The notes beneath the pieces were generated by a model that worked only from the letters and a program-made list of their open reading frames with translations, was not told the origin of the DNA and did no database searches. A DNA stretch of 25,727 nt from PCC-7336 sp039817825 (GTDB lineage Bacteria; Cyanobacteriota; Cyanobacteriia; Thermostichales; PCC-7336), in contig JBCBVA010000049.1 of the NCBI GenBank assembly GCA_039817825.1, positions 1 to 25,727 of the forward strand, given 5' to 3'. This document shows positions 16,288 through 23,573 of the stretch, one piece after another. The number at the start of each line of letters is the position of its first letter. Position 1 is the stretch's first letter. The translations under genes and the position numbers were made by a program.

Positions 16288-16336
16288 ACCTATCGCGGAA
16301 AAGGCGTGACGAAACGTTTCGTGATGGTGGATAGGT
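16288..16336. repeat. Nested inverted repeats after the AI-2E gene
   Basis: A perfect 14-bp palindrome ACGAAACGTTTCGT (16309-16322) lies inside a longer pair, ACCTATC (16288-16294) and GATAGGT (16330-16336). It starts 12 bp after the permease stop. There is no T-run, so it is not a standard terminator. A protein-binding palindrome or a cruciform or mRNA 3'-end structure is possible. Confidence 0.6.
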
Positions 16337-16471
16337 TGCTCCAACAGCATGGCGATCGGGGTGGCAAGGATGTGTGTTTACAACTGACAATCTTCAGAAG
16401 ATCGTTCGAAACAAAAATGCTTCCGGCAAAAGGGTGGTACATTCACAGCCAGAGTGTGTATCGAAGCCATC

Positions 16472-17005
16472 ATGAGTTTATTTGACCTGGTCACCAGCGC
16501 GATTGCGAACCCCAACCAGCAAGCGTCGACCAATCAGTTAGGGGGCATTTTGCAGGCTGTGAGTCAGTTGAGCGGACAAGGTTCGGGCAATCAGTCAACA
16601 TCCCAGATGATTATGGCCCTGGCAGGTCGCTACCTAAAATCCAACTTGCAACAGCGTCGCCAAACTGATGGGGACGAAACAATCATGAATTTGGTGCAGC
16701 AGTTTAGCGGCACTCAAGCGGATGAAACGGCGGTAAGTGCTCTCCTGTCGGGCGACCAGCAGGAAGAGTTGGCTCAAGAAGCAGCTTCGCAAACTGGGTT
16801 GGATAAGTCGGCAATCTTGAGCATGCTTCCCGTGGCCATTCCATTGGTCATGAACCTGCTGAAAACAGGTCAGGGAAATGCTTCGAACGCGAATGGGTTA
16901 GCCAGTAATTCGGTTCTCACGTCCTTCTTGGATGCCGACGGAGACGGCGATACCGACATCAATGACATGCTGCTGATGGCAGGAAAGTACATGCAAAATC
17001 GCTAG
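16472..17005 (+). CDS. DUF937-type protein with C-terminal calcium-loop motif
   Basis: A 177-residue protein starting MSLFDLVTSAIANPNQQA, typical of DUF937-like cyanobacterial proteins: Gln/Ser-rich helices, then SAILSMLPVAIPLVMNLLKTG, the conserved hydrophobic helix. The C-terminus carries LDADGDGDTDINDMLLMAGK, a canonical EF-hand/dockerin-type DxDxDG loop that should bind calcium. No signal peptide. ATG at 16472 is preferred; a GTG six codons earlier is in frame, and neither has a strong ribosome site. Function unknown; calcium binding is inferred from the loop. Confidence 0.8.
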   Translation: MSLFDLVTSAIANPNQQASTNQLGGILQAVSQLSGQGSGNQSTSQMIMALAGRYLKSNLQQRRQTDGDETIMNLVQQFSGTQADETAVSALLSGDQQEELAQEAASQTGLDKSAILSMLPVAIPLVMNLLKTGQGNASNANGLASNSVLTSFLDADGDGDTDINDMLLMAGKYMQNR

Positions 17006-17104
17006 TGCGCTATCTCCAATGCTCCTGAACTGAGAGCTTTCAGAAAAGCATGCTGTGGCAATCCACAATGGAGAGTTCTTTAAACACTTTCCCTGACGAA
17101 TCAA

Positions 17105-17133
17105 GGTTTGGAGCTATCTCCATGCTCCAGACC
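17105..17133. terminator. Hairpin between convergent genes, probable terminator or end element
   Basis: GGTTTGGAGC and GCTCCAGACC pair over 10 bp with one G-T wobble around a 9-base loop. It lies between the DUF937 gene (+) and the sulfotransferase gene (-). No long T-run follows on either strand, so its efficiency as a terminator is uncertain. Confidence 0.45.
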
Positions 17134-17146
17134 TCATAGCAAATTT

Positions 17147-18046
17147 CTATAGATAATCTGAGATTGAATTCCAGTTTAACGTGAAGCTTTGTTCGTGAAG
17201 GATGTTTTCTCTAACTAGTTGCCATAGAAGCAGATCTATTTGGTTGTAATCGATAATTTTCTGCCTTAAGCTAGGGGATATTTGAGTTTTGCCTGAAGAC
17301 TTCCCCAGCAGGTTGTGAGGATATGAAGTTGTCTTCCAATTGAAAGCCTCGGCAATCTTGTCGATCGATGCATTAAATTCTTCTACTACGCCAAGGTAAT
17401 AATGCTTATCTAAAATAGATTTAATCTCGTAGAAAAGAGGTAGCTTTTCGAGAGATTTTTCACATAAATAGGGTGTTAGACGCACATTGAGATGGCAGCC
17501 AAGCAAATGACGATACTGGCCGTTGAAAAAACCGCTAAACAAGTTAATGTCAGGACTGTCTTGAGGAAAGCATTGAGCGAACGTATCGTAAATATCGTCC
17601 AGAGAAAGCTCCTGCTCTCGAATGGTAGCAGTGATTTTATAGCCACCTTCTCCACTACGCTCTTCTGGAATTGACAGGAGATAGTTGTAGAGAGAAATGA
17701 CTCGATCGAGTGGATGACGAATAAATGAAATAGCCTGATAGTCTGAACCCAAATAATTTAGCCAATCCTTAGGTTTGTGAGTCGCAATGCATTTGATCGT
17801 TCTGACATTTACGTCAGAAATCTTCTCTGATTGAAATGTCGACTGAATATTCTCAGTATTGCCATAGAAGTACAATCGCTCGGTGCGCGAATAGTTCTTC
17901 GTTAAAATATCGCGAAATGACGTTCCGGCATTTTTAGGAATGTGGTGAAACAGTAAGGCTTTTGAGCAGTTTAGAGTTTGATGGGATGGAAGGTGGAACT
18001 GAGGTAGGTCATCAAGAATATATTTCCTGTAAAGCGTTCTAATCAC
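17147..18046 (-). CDS. Sulfotransferase family 2 protein
   Basis: A 299-residue PAPS-dependent sulfotransferase of the carbohydrate type (Sulfotransfer_2). The 5'-phosphosulfate loop is FHHIPKNAGTSFRDIL (33-48), the 3'-phosphate motif SFIRHPLDRVISLYNYLL (107-124), and IATHKP (87-92) carries the His usual for this family between them. The acceptor is probably an extracellular or envelope glycan (inference). GTG at 18046 lacks an obvious ribosome site. The gene is clearly more AT-rich than its neighbours, a hint of horizontal acquisition. It lies 86 bp behind the guanidine ABC transporter on the same strand with no clear terminator between, so read-through is possible although the functions look unrelated. 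Confidence 0.88.
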   Translation of the reverse strand: MIRTLYRKYILDDLPQFHLPSHQTLNCSKALLFHHIPKNAGTSFRDILTKNYSRTERLYFYGNTENIQSTFQSEKISDVNVRTIKCIATHKPKDWLNYLGSDYQAISFIRHPLDRVISLYNYLLSIPEERSGEGGYKITATIREQELSLDDIYDTFAQCFPQDSPDINLFSGFFNGQYRHLLGCHLNVRLTPYLCEKSLEKLPLFYEIKSILDKHYYLGVVEEFNASIDKIAEAFNWKTTSYPHNLLGKSSGKTQISPSLRQKIIDYNQIDLLLWQLVRENILHEQSFTLNWNSISDYL

Positions 18047-18132
18047 AATTGATTTTGAAGGAGATATTCAGTTGCATCACTGTAGCTTGTCGATCTTGAA
18101 GGATTCAAACGATCTCTAGTTTTCAATCCTGG

Positions 18133-18903
18133 CTAGACTGTTATTCCTTGCATGGCCTTGCGCTGCTCCTCCCGCAGTAGGTCGAAAATTTCTTCCTTCT
18201 GCTGCTGGAAACTCGGCATTTGCTTGACCGAGTAGGTGCGGCTTTCGGGGAGGACAATTTTCTTTTCGGTCTTCACCGTGCCGGGGGATGACGTCAGCAC
18301 GTAAATGCGCTGCGACAGAAAGACAGCTTCCTCAACATCGTGGGTAATCATCAAAATGGTTGTCCCCGTCCGACGCCATACATCCAGCAAAAACTCTTGC
18401 ATCACCTCTTTGGTCTGCACGTCCAGCGCCCCAAACGGCTCGTCCATCAACAAGACTTGCGGCTGGTTAGCCAAAGCTCGGGCGATCGCCACCCGCTGCT
18501 TCATCCCCCCCGACAACTGCTTGGGCATAGCAGTGGCAAATTCCGACAAGCCGACGACATCCAGATAGTAAGCAATGCGCTCTTCCCGGAAGGCCAGTGG
18601 ATATCCCTTCAGCTTCAAGCCAAAGCCCACATTTGCGGCCACAGTCATCCACGGGTACAGCGTGTAAGTTTGAAATACCATGCCGCGATCGGAACCCGGC
18701 CCGTTCACCCTGGCACCATTGGCTCGTACTTCGCCTGAGGTGGGTAAGTCCAACCCCGCCACAATCCGCAGTAATGTAGATTTCCCAGACCCTGACGCCC
18801 CCACCACACAAACCAACTCTCCTTCATCCACCGTGAGGGAAATAGTATCTAGGGCGGTGAACGAACCAAACTTACGGGTAACGCGATCGACTACAACAGA
18901 CAT
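18133..18903 (-). CDS. ABC transporter ATPase, guanidine uptake operon
   Basis: A 256-residue ATPase of the SsuB/TauB/NrtD type. Walker A GASGSGKST (35-43), Q-loop VFQTYTLYPWM, signature LSGGMKQ (130-136), Walker B VLLMDEP (150-156), D-loop GALD, and switch His188 (MITHDVEEA) are all intact. The start overlaps the permease stop by one base (TGATG), pointing to translational coupling; the frame is open further upstream but that part is permease sequence in another phase. By family alone it would be annotated as a nitrate/sulfonate/taurine importer. Its place behind riboswitch-gdmH-hypAB, as in the Synechocystis sll1077-sll1082 cluster, points to guanidine. Energises uptake across the inner membrane. 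Confidence 0.92.
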   Translation of the reverse strand: MSVVVDRVTRKFGSFTALDTISLTVDEGELVCVVGASGSGKSTLLRIVAGLDLPTSGEVRANGARVNGPGSDRGMVFQTYTLYPWMTVAANVGFGLKLKGYPLAFREERIAYYLDVVGLSEFATAMPKQLSGGMKQRVAIARALANQPQVLLMDEPFGALDVQTKEVMQEFLLDVWRRTGTTILMITHDVEEAVFLSQRIYVLTSSPGTVKTEKKIVLPESRTYSVKQMPSFQQQKEEIFDLLREEQRKAMQGITV

Positions 18904-19772
18904 CAGCGTGCGTCCTCCGCCCAACTGCAGGTAAAGCGAAGCAATGCTCGCAACGCCAGATCGAACGACAGACCGATGACGCCAATCACAATCAAACAGG
19001 CAAACATCTGGTCGATCCCTAGAAAGCGCTGAGCCAGTGCGATCCGCTTGCCCAATCCCTGCTCTGCCGACAGTAGCTCCGCCACAATCACCAGGTTCCA
19101 AGCTGCTGCCAAGTTAATCCGGGTGGCATCAACGATCGTCGGGAACAGGGCCGGCAAAATCACTTGTGCCACCACCTGCTTGCGATTGGCTCCCAAGGTA
19201 TAGGAGGTATCGATTAGGTCTTTGGAAATAAACTTCACCCCGTCCATCACCATCAGGGTGTTGAAAAAGAATGTTCCCAAGGCAATCAGGGCAATTTTGG
19301 GGGCTTCCCCCAATCCCAAATACACCAGAAACAGGGGAGTGAAGGCCGGGGCGGGCATATAGCGTAGCAGGCCGATTAGGGGCTCGAACGCCCAGCGACC
19401 GGTGGCAAATGTGCCCATAAAAATGCCCAGAGGAAGGGCAAACGCCAACCCGATCGCGTATCCCGCCAGGACTCGAAACAAGCTATAGCGGATATCTTCT
19501 GGCAGGATGCCCTTTTGCCACAGTTCAACGCCTTTTGCCCACACTTGTGCGGGCGGAGGCATCAGCACTTCCGGCTGCACGATACCCGCAGTGGCGATCG
19601 CCCACCAGATGGCCAGCGGCACCGCAATGGAGGCCACCAACAGGCCGATGGTTAGCGGTTTTGGCAGCTCCTCGCGAATGTTCCAAAAGGTAGAACGCTT
19701 CAAGGTCACCACATCATCGGGTGGGTTCCAGAGTCCCCAACGACGGAGGTGTTTGGCGTACGGATCGACCAT
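18903..19772 (-). CDS. ABC transporter permease, guanidine uptake operon
   Basis: A 289-residue inner-membrane permease of the SsuC/TauC class. It has a cytosolic N-terminus, a first helix (TIGLLVASIAVPLAIWWAI), then PPPAQVWAKGVELWQKG and a core of about five more helices. The EAA loop that contacts the ATPase is ...TLGANRKQVVAQVILPALFP. ATG at 19772 has TAGGA upstream; the frame continues to 19823, but that extension would include part of an intercistronic hairpin. Downstream it overlaps the ATPase start by one base; upstream it is 84 bp from the binding-protein gene. Inferred substrate is guanidine, by operon context. Confidence 0.92.
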   Translation of the reverse strand: MVDPYAKHLRRWGLWNPPDDVVTLKRSTFWNIREELPKPLTIGLLVASIAVPLAIWWAIATAGIVQPEVLMPPPAQVWAKGVELWQKGILPEDIRYSLFRVLAGYAIGLAFALPLGIFMGTFATGRWAFEPLIGLLRYMPAPAFTPLFLVYLGLGEAPKIALIALGTFFFNTLMVMDGVKFISKDLIDTSYTLGANRKQVVAQVILPALFPTIVDATRINLAAAWNLVIVAELLSAEQGLGKRIALAQRFLGIDQMFACLIVIGVIGLSFDLALRALLRFTCSWAEDAR

Positions 19773-19801
19773 AGGGAATGTCCTACTAGCACCAAAATTT
19801 A

Positions 19802-19847
19802 CAGAGTCCCAGCAACAAACCATTCTGGTCGTGTGACTGGGACTCTG
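19802..19847 (-). repeat. 11-bp intercistronic stem-loop between binding protein and permease
   Basis: CAGAGTCCCAG and CTGGGACTCTG are perfectly complementary around a 24-base loop, in the gap between the two genes. On the transcript it is followed by UAAAUUUUGG, only a weak U-run. Such hairpins often stabilise the upstream binding-protein message or cause partial termination, giving more binding protein than permease (inference). Confidence 0.8.
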
Positions 19848-19856
19848 CGGATAGAC

Positions 19857-20903
19857 TTACTGTTCCGCGACAGCTTCCACAAAACTGGAATCGAACAAGT
19901 TGGACAGATCGGGGGCTTCCTCAATCAATCCACTCTCCAGCAAGAAATCGTTGATTTCCTCGGCGGTAAATACCAACGAAGAGATATCGTCTCCAGGCTC
20001 GAAGGCCACCAGCCCTTCTTCCAGAGAAAGAATGGTAGTGCCCTCGCTGTAGGATTCGTAATCTTCGACAGAGGTACCGGCCCGCTCCGCCATGATAGCG
20101 ATCGCCTCTTCGGGATTTTCCTCGATGTAGTCGAGCGTGTCGTACCAAGTTTGCACGATCGCTTGGACATCGTCGGGGCGGGACTCCACCAGCTCGCGAC
20201 TGAGCGCGAGGTGATCGGAAATGGCTCCGGGGAAGTCGGAGGAATCGAATAGGACTTTGCTGTCTGGGCGCTCTAAAGCTTGGGTGGTGAAGGGGGCAAA
20301 CACACCCACTCCGTCCAGTTGTCCGGCGGCAAAGGCAGCAGCAGCAGCACCAGTCTCTAGGGGTTTGAAATCAATGTCTGCTTGCGATAGACCCACTGTT
20401 TCTAGCCCCAGCAGCAGTAGGAAGTGATCCACTACTCCTTCCTCGGCAGCAATAGATTTTCCGGCTAAGTCCTCAATCGAACCGATGGAACCATCCACAA
20501 TAATGGCATCGTTACCGGTGGAGTAATCGTTGTTCAGCACGATCACCTGATCGGAGCCACCGGAGACGGAAAAAATTGTGTCGTTCAGCGTCTGCGTATT
20601 GCCGTCCAATTGACCTACCGCCAGCGCGGTAATGGAGTCGAGATAGCCATCGAACCAGACCATTTCCACATTGACGCCATTGGCTTCGAACAGCCCCTGC
20701 TCTTCCGCCACCTTCCAGGGGAACCAGCCGGGCCAGGCGCTGTATCCAATTTGGATGGGCTCATCGGAGGGGGCTGCGGCCACTTCGGGTTCGGGCTCGG
20801 GGGTCGGGGTGGTGGTGGTAGTGGGTGGCGATCCTCCACAACCGACGATCGCCACGCTCATCGCCAACGCGCAAGCGGGAAAGAATGGGTTGAGTTTCAA
20901 CAT
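19857..20903 (-). CDS. ABC transporter substrate-binding lipoprotein, guanidine uptake operon
   Basis: A 348-residue lipoprotein. The signal peptide ends AIVG-Cys22, a good lipobox, followed by a Thr/Pro/Glu linker (25-45). The mature part begins IQIGYSAWPGWFPWKVAEEQGLF in the pattern of SsuA/TauA/NMT1-type binding proteins, with DGYLDSITALAVGQLDGNTQ and GAAAAAFAAGQLDGVGVFAP marking both lobes. It is acidic and Trp-rich near the ligand cleft (AWPGWFPW), which suits a small cation such as guanidinium. ATG at 20903 has AAGGA upstream; the frame extends to 20969 but not with signal-like sequence. Captures substrate in the periplasm and hands it to the permease encoded next. Confidence 0.93.
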   Translation of the reverse strand: MLKLNPFFPACALAMSVAIVGCGGSPPTTTTTPTPEPEPEVAAAPSDEPIQIGYSAWPGWFPWKVAEEQGLFEANGVNVEMVWFDGYLDSITALAVGQLDGNTQTLNDTIFSVSGGSDQVIVLNNDYSTGNDAIIVDGSIGSIEDLAGKSIAAEEGVVDHFLLLLGLETVGLSQADIDFKPLETGAAAAAFAAGQLDGVGVFAPFTTQALERPDSKVLFDSSDFPGAISDHLALSRELVESRPDDVQAIVQTWYDTLDYIEENPEEAIAIMAERAGTSVEDYESYSEGTTILSLEEGLVAFEPGDDISSLVFTAEEINDFLLESGLIEEAPDLSNLFDSSFVEAVAEQ

Positions 20904-20960
20904 AAGAGGCGTCCTTAAGGCAAAGTGCAAGGTGTGGAGTGCAGTGCTTGGAACAATTCG

Positions 20961-21001
20961 ACTATTCACGGTTTGTCGATGTATCGGTTGATGTGAATAG
21001 T
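20961..21001 (-). repeat. 9-bp intercistronic stem-loop between hypB and binding protein
   Basis: ACTATTCAC and GTGAATAGT are perfectly complementary with a 23-base loop, in the 149-bp gap after hypB. There is no T-run. It may be an RNA processing or stability site, or mark a separate internal promoter region for the transporter genes. Confidence 0.7.
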
Positions 21002-21052
21002 GCGTCGCTTGCGTTCGTACACATCAAGACATGCTGACTGGAACAGCGGAAT

Positions 21053-21778
21053 TTAAGTCACAGCAGCAATCTCATCCTGATGGGACATGTGCTGATGGGA
21101 ACTGGGACGTTGGCCGGGAAGTTGGTGTTCCAACCAGCGGTACCACTCGTCTAGTCCCTCGCCGGTTTTGACCGAGATCGGGATGATGGTGGCACGAGGA
21201 TTGATGGCTCGCACGTTCTCTCGAATGCGCTCGATATCCGCATCCACATAGGGGGCGAGATCGGTTTTGGAGATTAGCAAGCAGTCCGCTTCGCGAAACA
21301 TGATCGGATATTTCAGGGGCTTGTCGTCCCCTTCCGTCACGCTCAGCAGCGCCACTTTGGCATGTTCTCCTACCTCAAATTCAGCGGGACACACCAAATT
21401 GCCGACATTCTCCACAAACACAATGTCAAACCGATGGGGATCGTGCTCCTCCTTCAGAATCTGCATGCCGCCAGCCACCATCTTGGAATCGAGGTGACAG
21501 GCTCGTCCGGTGGTGATGGGAATGACTGGAGCGCCGAAGCTGCGCAGCCGATCGGCATCTAGTTGGGTGGTCATGTCCCCTTCGATGACGGCGATCGCGT
21601 GGCGATCGCACAGCGCCCCCAGGGTTTTCTCCAGCAGTGCCGTTTTCCCAGCACCGGGGCTACTCATCAGGTTGAAACAGGTGATGCCCCAAGCATCAAA
21701 ATGGGCTCGGTTGTGGTCTGCGCCATCCTGATTGGCTTGCAATAGATTCATTCCTTCGATATCGGCAATTTGATGCAC
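21053..21778 (-). CDS. hypB: HypB-type nickel-insertion GTPase dedicated to guanidine hydrolase
   Basis: A 241-residue SIMIBI GTPase. P-loop SSPGAGKTALLE (39-50), the switch/metal site GRACHLDS (91-98, Cys94 and His95), VENVGNLVCP (122-131), and SKTDLAPY for guanine specificity are all present. The N-terminal CxxCGC high-affinity nickel site of many hydrogenase HypB proteins is missing; a modest His cluster (HQHMSHQ) sits at the C-terminus. GTG at 21778 has AGAGGTGA five bases upstream. It lies 36 bp after hypA. No hydrogenase genes are nearby: the partner is GdmH, for which this HypA/HypB pair is known to load Ni2+ in Synechocystis. Confidence 0.96.
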   Translation of the reverse strand: MHQIADIEGMNLLQANQDGADHNRAHFDAWGITCFNLMSSPGAGKTALLEKTLGALCDRHAIAVIEGDMTTQLDADRLRSFGAPVIPITTGRACHLDSKMVAGGMQILKEEHDPHRFDIVFVENVGNLVCPAEFEVGEHAKVALLSVTEGDDKPLKYPIMFREADCLLISKTDLAPYVDADIERIRENVRAINPRATIIPISVKTGEGLDEWYRWLEHQLPGQRPSSHQHMSHQDEIAAVT

Positions 21779-21814
21779 GAGTCACCTCTGGTTTCGGGTC
21801 TTTAGTGGGTCGCT

Positions 21815-22195
21815 CTAGTGGGCTGTTACCGGTTGGCTGGCTGAAAGCTCTCGGCAGTCCAAACGAGATATCTTCAGCTCGCGACCGGATTTGATGTCGT
21901 CTAAGGGGGATTGGCAGGTGGGACAGCTGTAGTGGTGCTCGATCGCCGGTGAATAATCCTCCTGACAGGTGTGGCAGTGGGCCACAAACGGTACGCGCTC
22001 GATCTCCAATGTGGCGGAGCCCAGAAACGTGCCTTGCTTTTGGGCATCGAATGCAAACACCAGACTGTCCGGTTCCACACAGGTGAAGTCCCCCACCAAC
22101 AGGTGTACAGTCTCCACCTCGGGGCGCTCCGGTTGAGACACCCACCAATCTTCAATGCTGTTAAACAGAGCTTTGGTCATGTCGACTTCATGCAT
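21815..22195 (-). CDS. hypA: HypA-type nickel metallochaperone dedicated to guanidine hydrolase
   Basis: A 126-residue HypA homologue. The N-terminus MHEVDMTKALF keeps the His2-Glu3 nickel site. A zinc finger is formed by CHTC (74-77) and CPTC (91-94). ATG at 22195 is two bases after the gdmH stop, and the ribosome site GGAGGGGG lies inside the last codons of gdmH, so translation is probably coupled. The longer frame to 22315 is gdmH sequence in another phase. It transfers Ni2+, with HypB, to the guanidine hydrolase encoded just upstream. Confidence 0.95.
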   Translation of the reverse strand: MHEVDMTKALFNSIEDWWVSQPERPEVETVHLLVGDFTCVEPDSLVFAFDAQKQGTFLGSATLEIERVPFVAHCHTCQEDYSPAIEHHYSCPTCQSPLDDIKSGRELKISRLDCRELSASQPVTAH

Positions 22196-22197
22196 GG

Positions 22198-23373
22198 TTA
22201 GCGCCCCCTCCAATCCGCTATCAGTTCCGGTTGAGCATAGTCGTGAACATAGCCGGGTTTGACTCCGTTGCGCGGCAGTTGTCCGGAGCGCACCATGTGG
22301 GCCAGGATGTCGCAAATGACGCGGGTGGCCATCAGGGAGGTGATGTCGCTGATGTCGTAGGGGGGAGACACTTCGACGATTTCAATGCCGCAAACATTCA
22401 CTTTGGGGATGATGCGAGCCAGCAACCCCAACGCCTCGCGGGGGAGCAGTCCGCCTGGTTCCGGCCAGCCAGTGCCGGGGACAAATCCGGCGTCGATGCA
22501 GTCGATGTCGAAGCTGATGTAGACGCAGTCGGTACCGGCAGTCGCTTTTTCAATTGCGAACTCCGCCGCTGCATCCAAGCCCATCTCGGTAATGTCGGTC
22601 ACCGTCAGGATATTCGTGGCTCGTTCCCGGCAAATTTTTACCCCCTGGCGAGGCACCTGCCAGCCGCCGATGCCCAATTGCACGAGGTTTTCAGCCGGAG
22701 CGTTATTGATATTGGTGGCGTGGAACCAGGGGCAGGTATGCATCCGTTCGTCTAGGTCGATTTCTTGAGTATCGACGTGGCGATCGAAGTGGATGATGCC
22801 GACTTTTTTATCTCCCAGATGGCGACAGACACCGCGTACAGTGGGGTAGCCGATGGAATGATCCCCACCCATAATCACCGGCAGGGCTCCACTTTCAAAT
22901 ACGTGGGCAACGGCTTTGGAAATTTGGTCAAATGACTTTTCGATGTTGGCCGGGATGGTGAACACATCGCCGATGTCGCACATGGTGATGGATTCCCGCA
23001 GATCCACACCCAGCTCGAAGTTGTAGGGGGTGTAGAGGGCGGAGACGCGGCGGATACCTTGGGGGCCGAAACGGGTGCCAGGGCGATAGGTGGTGCCGCA
23101 GTCGTGGGGGACACCGACTAGGGCTACGTCGTATTTGCCCACTTCCCTCACGTCTTCGACGTAGGGCGCTTTCAAAAAGGTATTAATCCCAGCGAAGTGA
23201 GGCAACTCTCCGCGAGAGAAGGTGGGAATGGTGCGATCGCGAATGCTCTCAGCAGCTTCTAGGCCAAATTCCAGCCCGTGGCGGACTTCTGCGTCCCAAC
23301 CCTTCTCGGGTAATTTGGCTTCTTCTGCTAATCCCCGTTCTGCTTCGTTGGAATATCCATTCAGATCGGACAT
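22198..23373 (-). CDS. gdmH: Ni2+-dependent guanidine hydrolase (GdmH), ureohydrolase family
   Basis: Hydrolyses guanidine to ammonium and urea. The protein has 391 residues, close to Synechocystis Sll1077. Metal ligands of the ureohydrolase fold are GGDHS (His172), HFDRHVDTQ (Asp197, His199, Asp201) and SFDIDCID (Asp289, Asp291). The variants DRHVD (agmatinases have DAHxD) and DAGFVPGTGWPEPGG are features I associate with the GdmH clade rather than SpeB agmatinase. The long N-terminal part (1-80, with AGINTFLKAPY) also fits. ATG at 23373 is preferred (AGAGAA upstream); TTG two codons earlier is in frame. First gene of the operon, directly behind a guanidine-I riboswitch and followed by hypA two bases after its stop. 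Annotation as agmatinase would be misleading. Confidence 0.95.
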   Translation of the reverse strand: MSDLNGYSNEAERGLAEEAKLPEKGWDAEVRHGLEFGLEAAESIRDRTIPTFSRGELPHFAGINTFLKAPYVEDVREVGKYDVALVGVPHDCGTTYRPGTRFGPQGIRRVSALYTPYNFELGVDLRESITMCDIGDVFTIPANIEKSFDQISKAVAHVFESGALPVIMGGDHSIGYPTVRGVCRHLGDKKVGIIHFDRHVDTQEIDLDERMHTCPWFHATNINNAPAENLVQLGIGGWQVPRQGVKICRERATNILTVTDITEMGLDAAAEFAIEKATAGTDCVYISFDIDCIDAGFVPGTGWPEPGGLLPREALGLLARIIPKVNVCGIEIVEVSPPYDISDITSLMATRVICDILAHMVRSGQLPRNGVKPGYVHDYAQPELIADWRGR

Positions 23374-23432
23374 ATTCAAGTTCTCTAGTGACGACGGCGA
23401 CCCTATGCGACCCAGTAGGTAGGTCTGCGATT

Positions 23433-23547
23433 GTCTCCCGGGCTTTTATCCCGCCGTGTCACCCCTCAGCTTGCGCTGGGTGGCTACCTCTCTCGGACCA
23501 GTCAGTATTTGTGCCTACGACACGAGTACTCGGAACCCTAGAGGTCT
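23433..23547 (-). promoter_or_regulatory. Guanidine-I (ykkC) riboswitch
   Basis: On the minus strand the conserved blocks occur in order: CTAGGGTTCCG (23531-23541), CTGGTCCGAGAGAGG (near 23487-23501), GACACGGCGGGATAAAAGCC and CGGGAGA (ending 23434). P1 is ACCUCU (23540-23545) with AGAGGU (23486-23491); P2 is CACCC...GGGGUG with a GCAA-type loop; P3 is GGCGGG...CCCGGG. These are the hallmarks of the ykkC subtype 1 aptamer, which binds guanidinium and turns expression on. The leader to ATG 23373 is about 60 bases and has no terminator T-run, so control by ribosome-site access is more likely than attenuation. Confidence 0.95.
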
Positions 23548-23573
23548 CTGCATCATTGTGCAGACTTGGCAGA

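Noticed and set aside
18133..20903. Nitrate, taurine or sulfonate ABC transporter
   Set aside because: Family similarity is real, but the shared operon with the riboswitch and gdmH makes guanidine the more likely substrate; kept as an alternative only.
21053..22195. Hydrogenase maturation genes
   Set aside because: No hydrogenase structural or other hyp genes in the window; immediate coupling to gdmH explains them.
22198..23373. Agmatinase (speB) annotation
   Set aside because: DRHVD and DAGFVPGTGWPEPGG variants, guanidine-I riboswitch and hypA/hypB partners fit guanidine hydrolase better.
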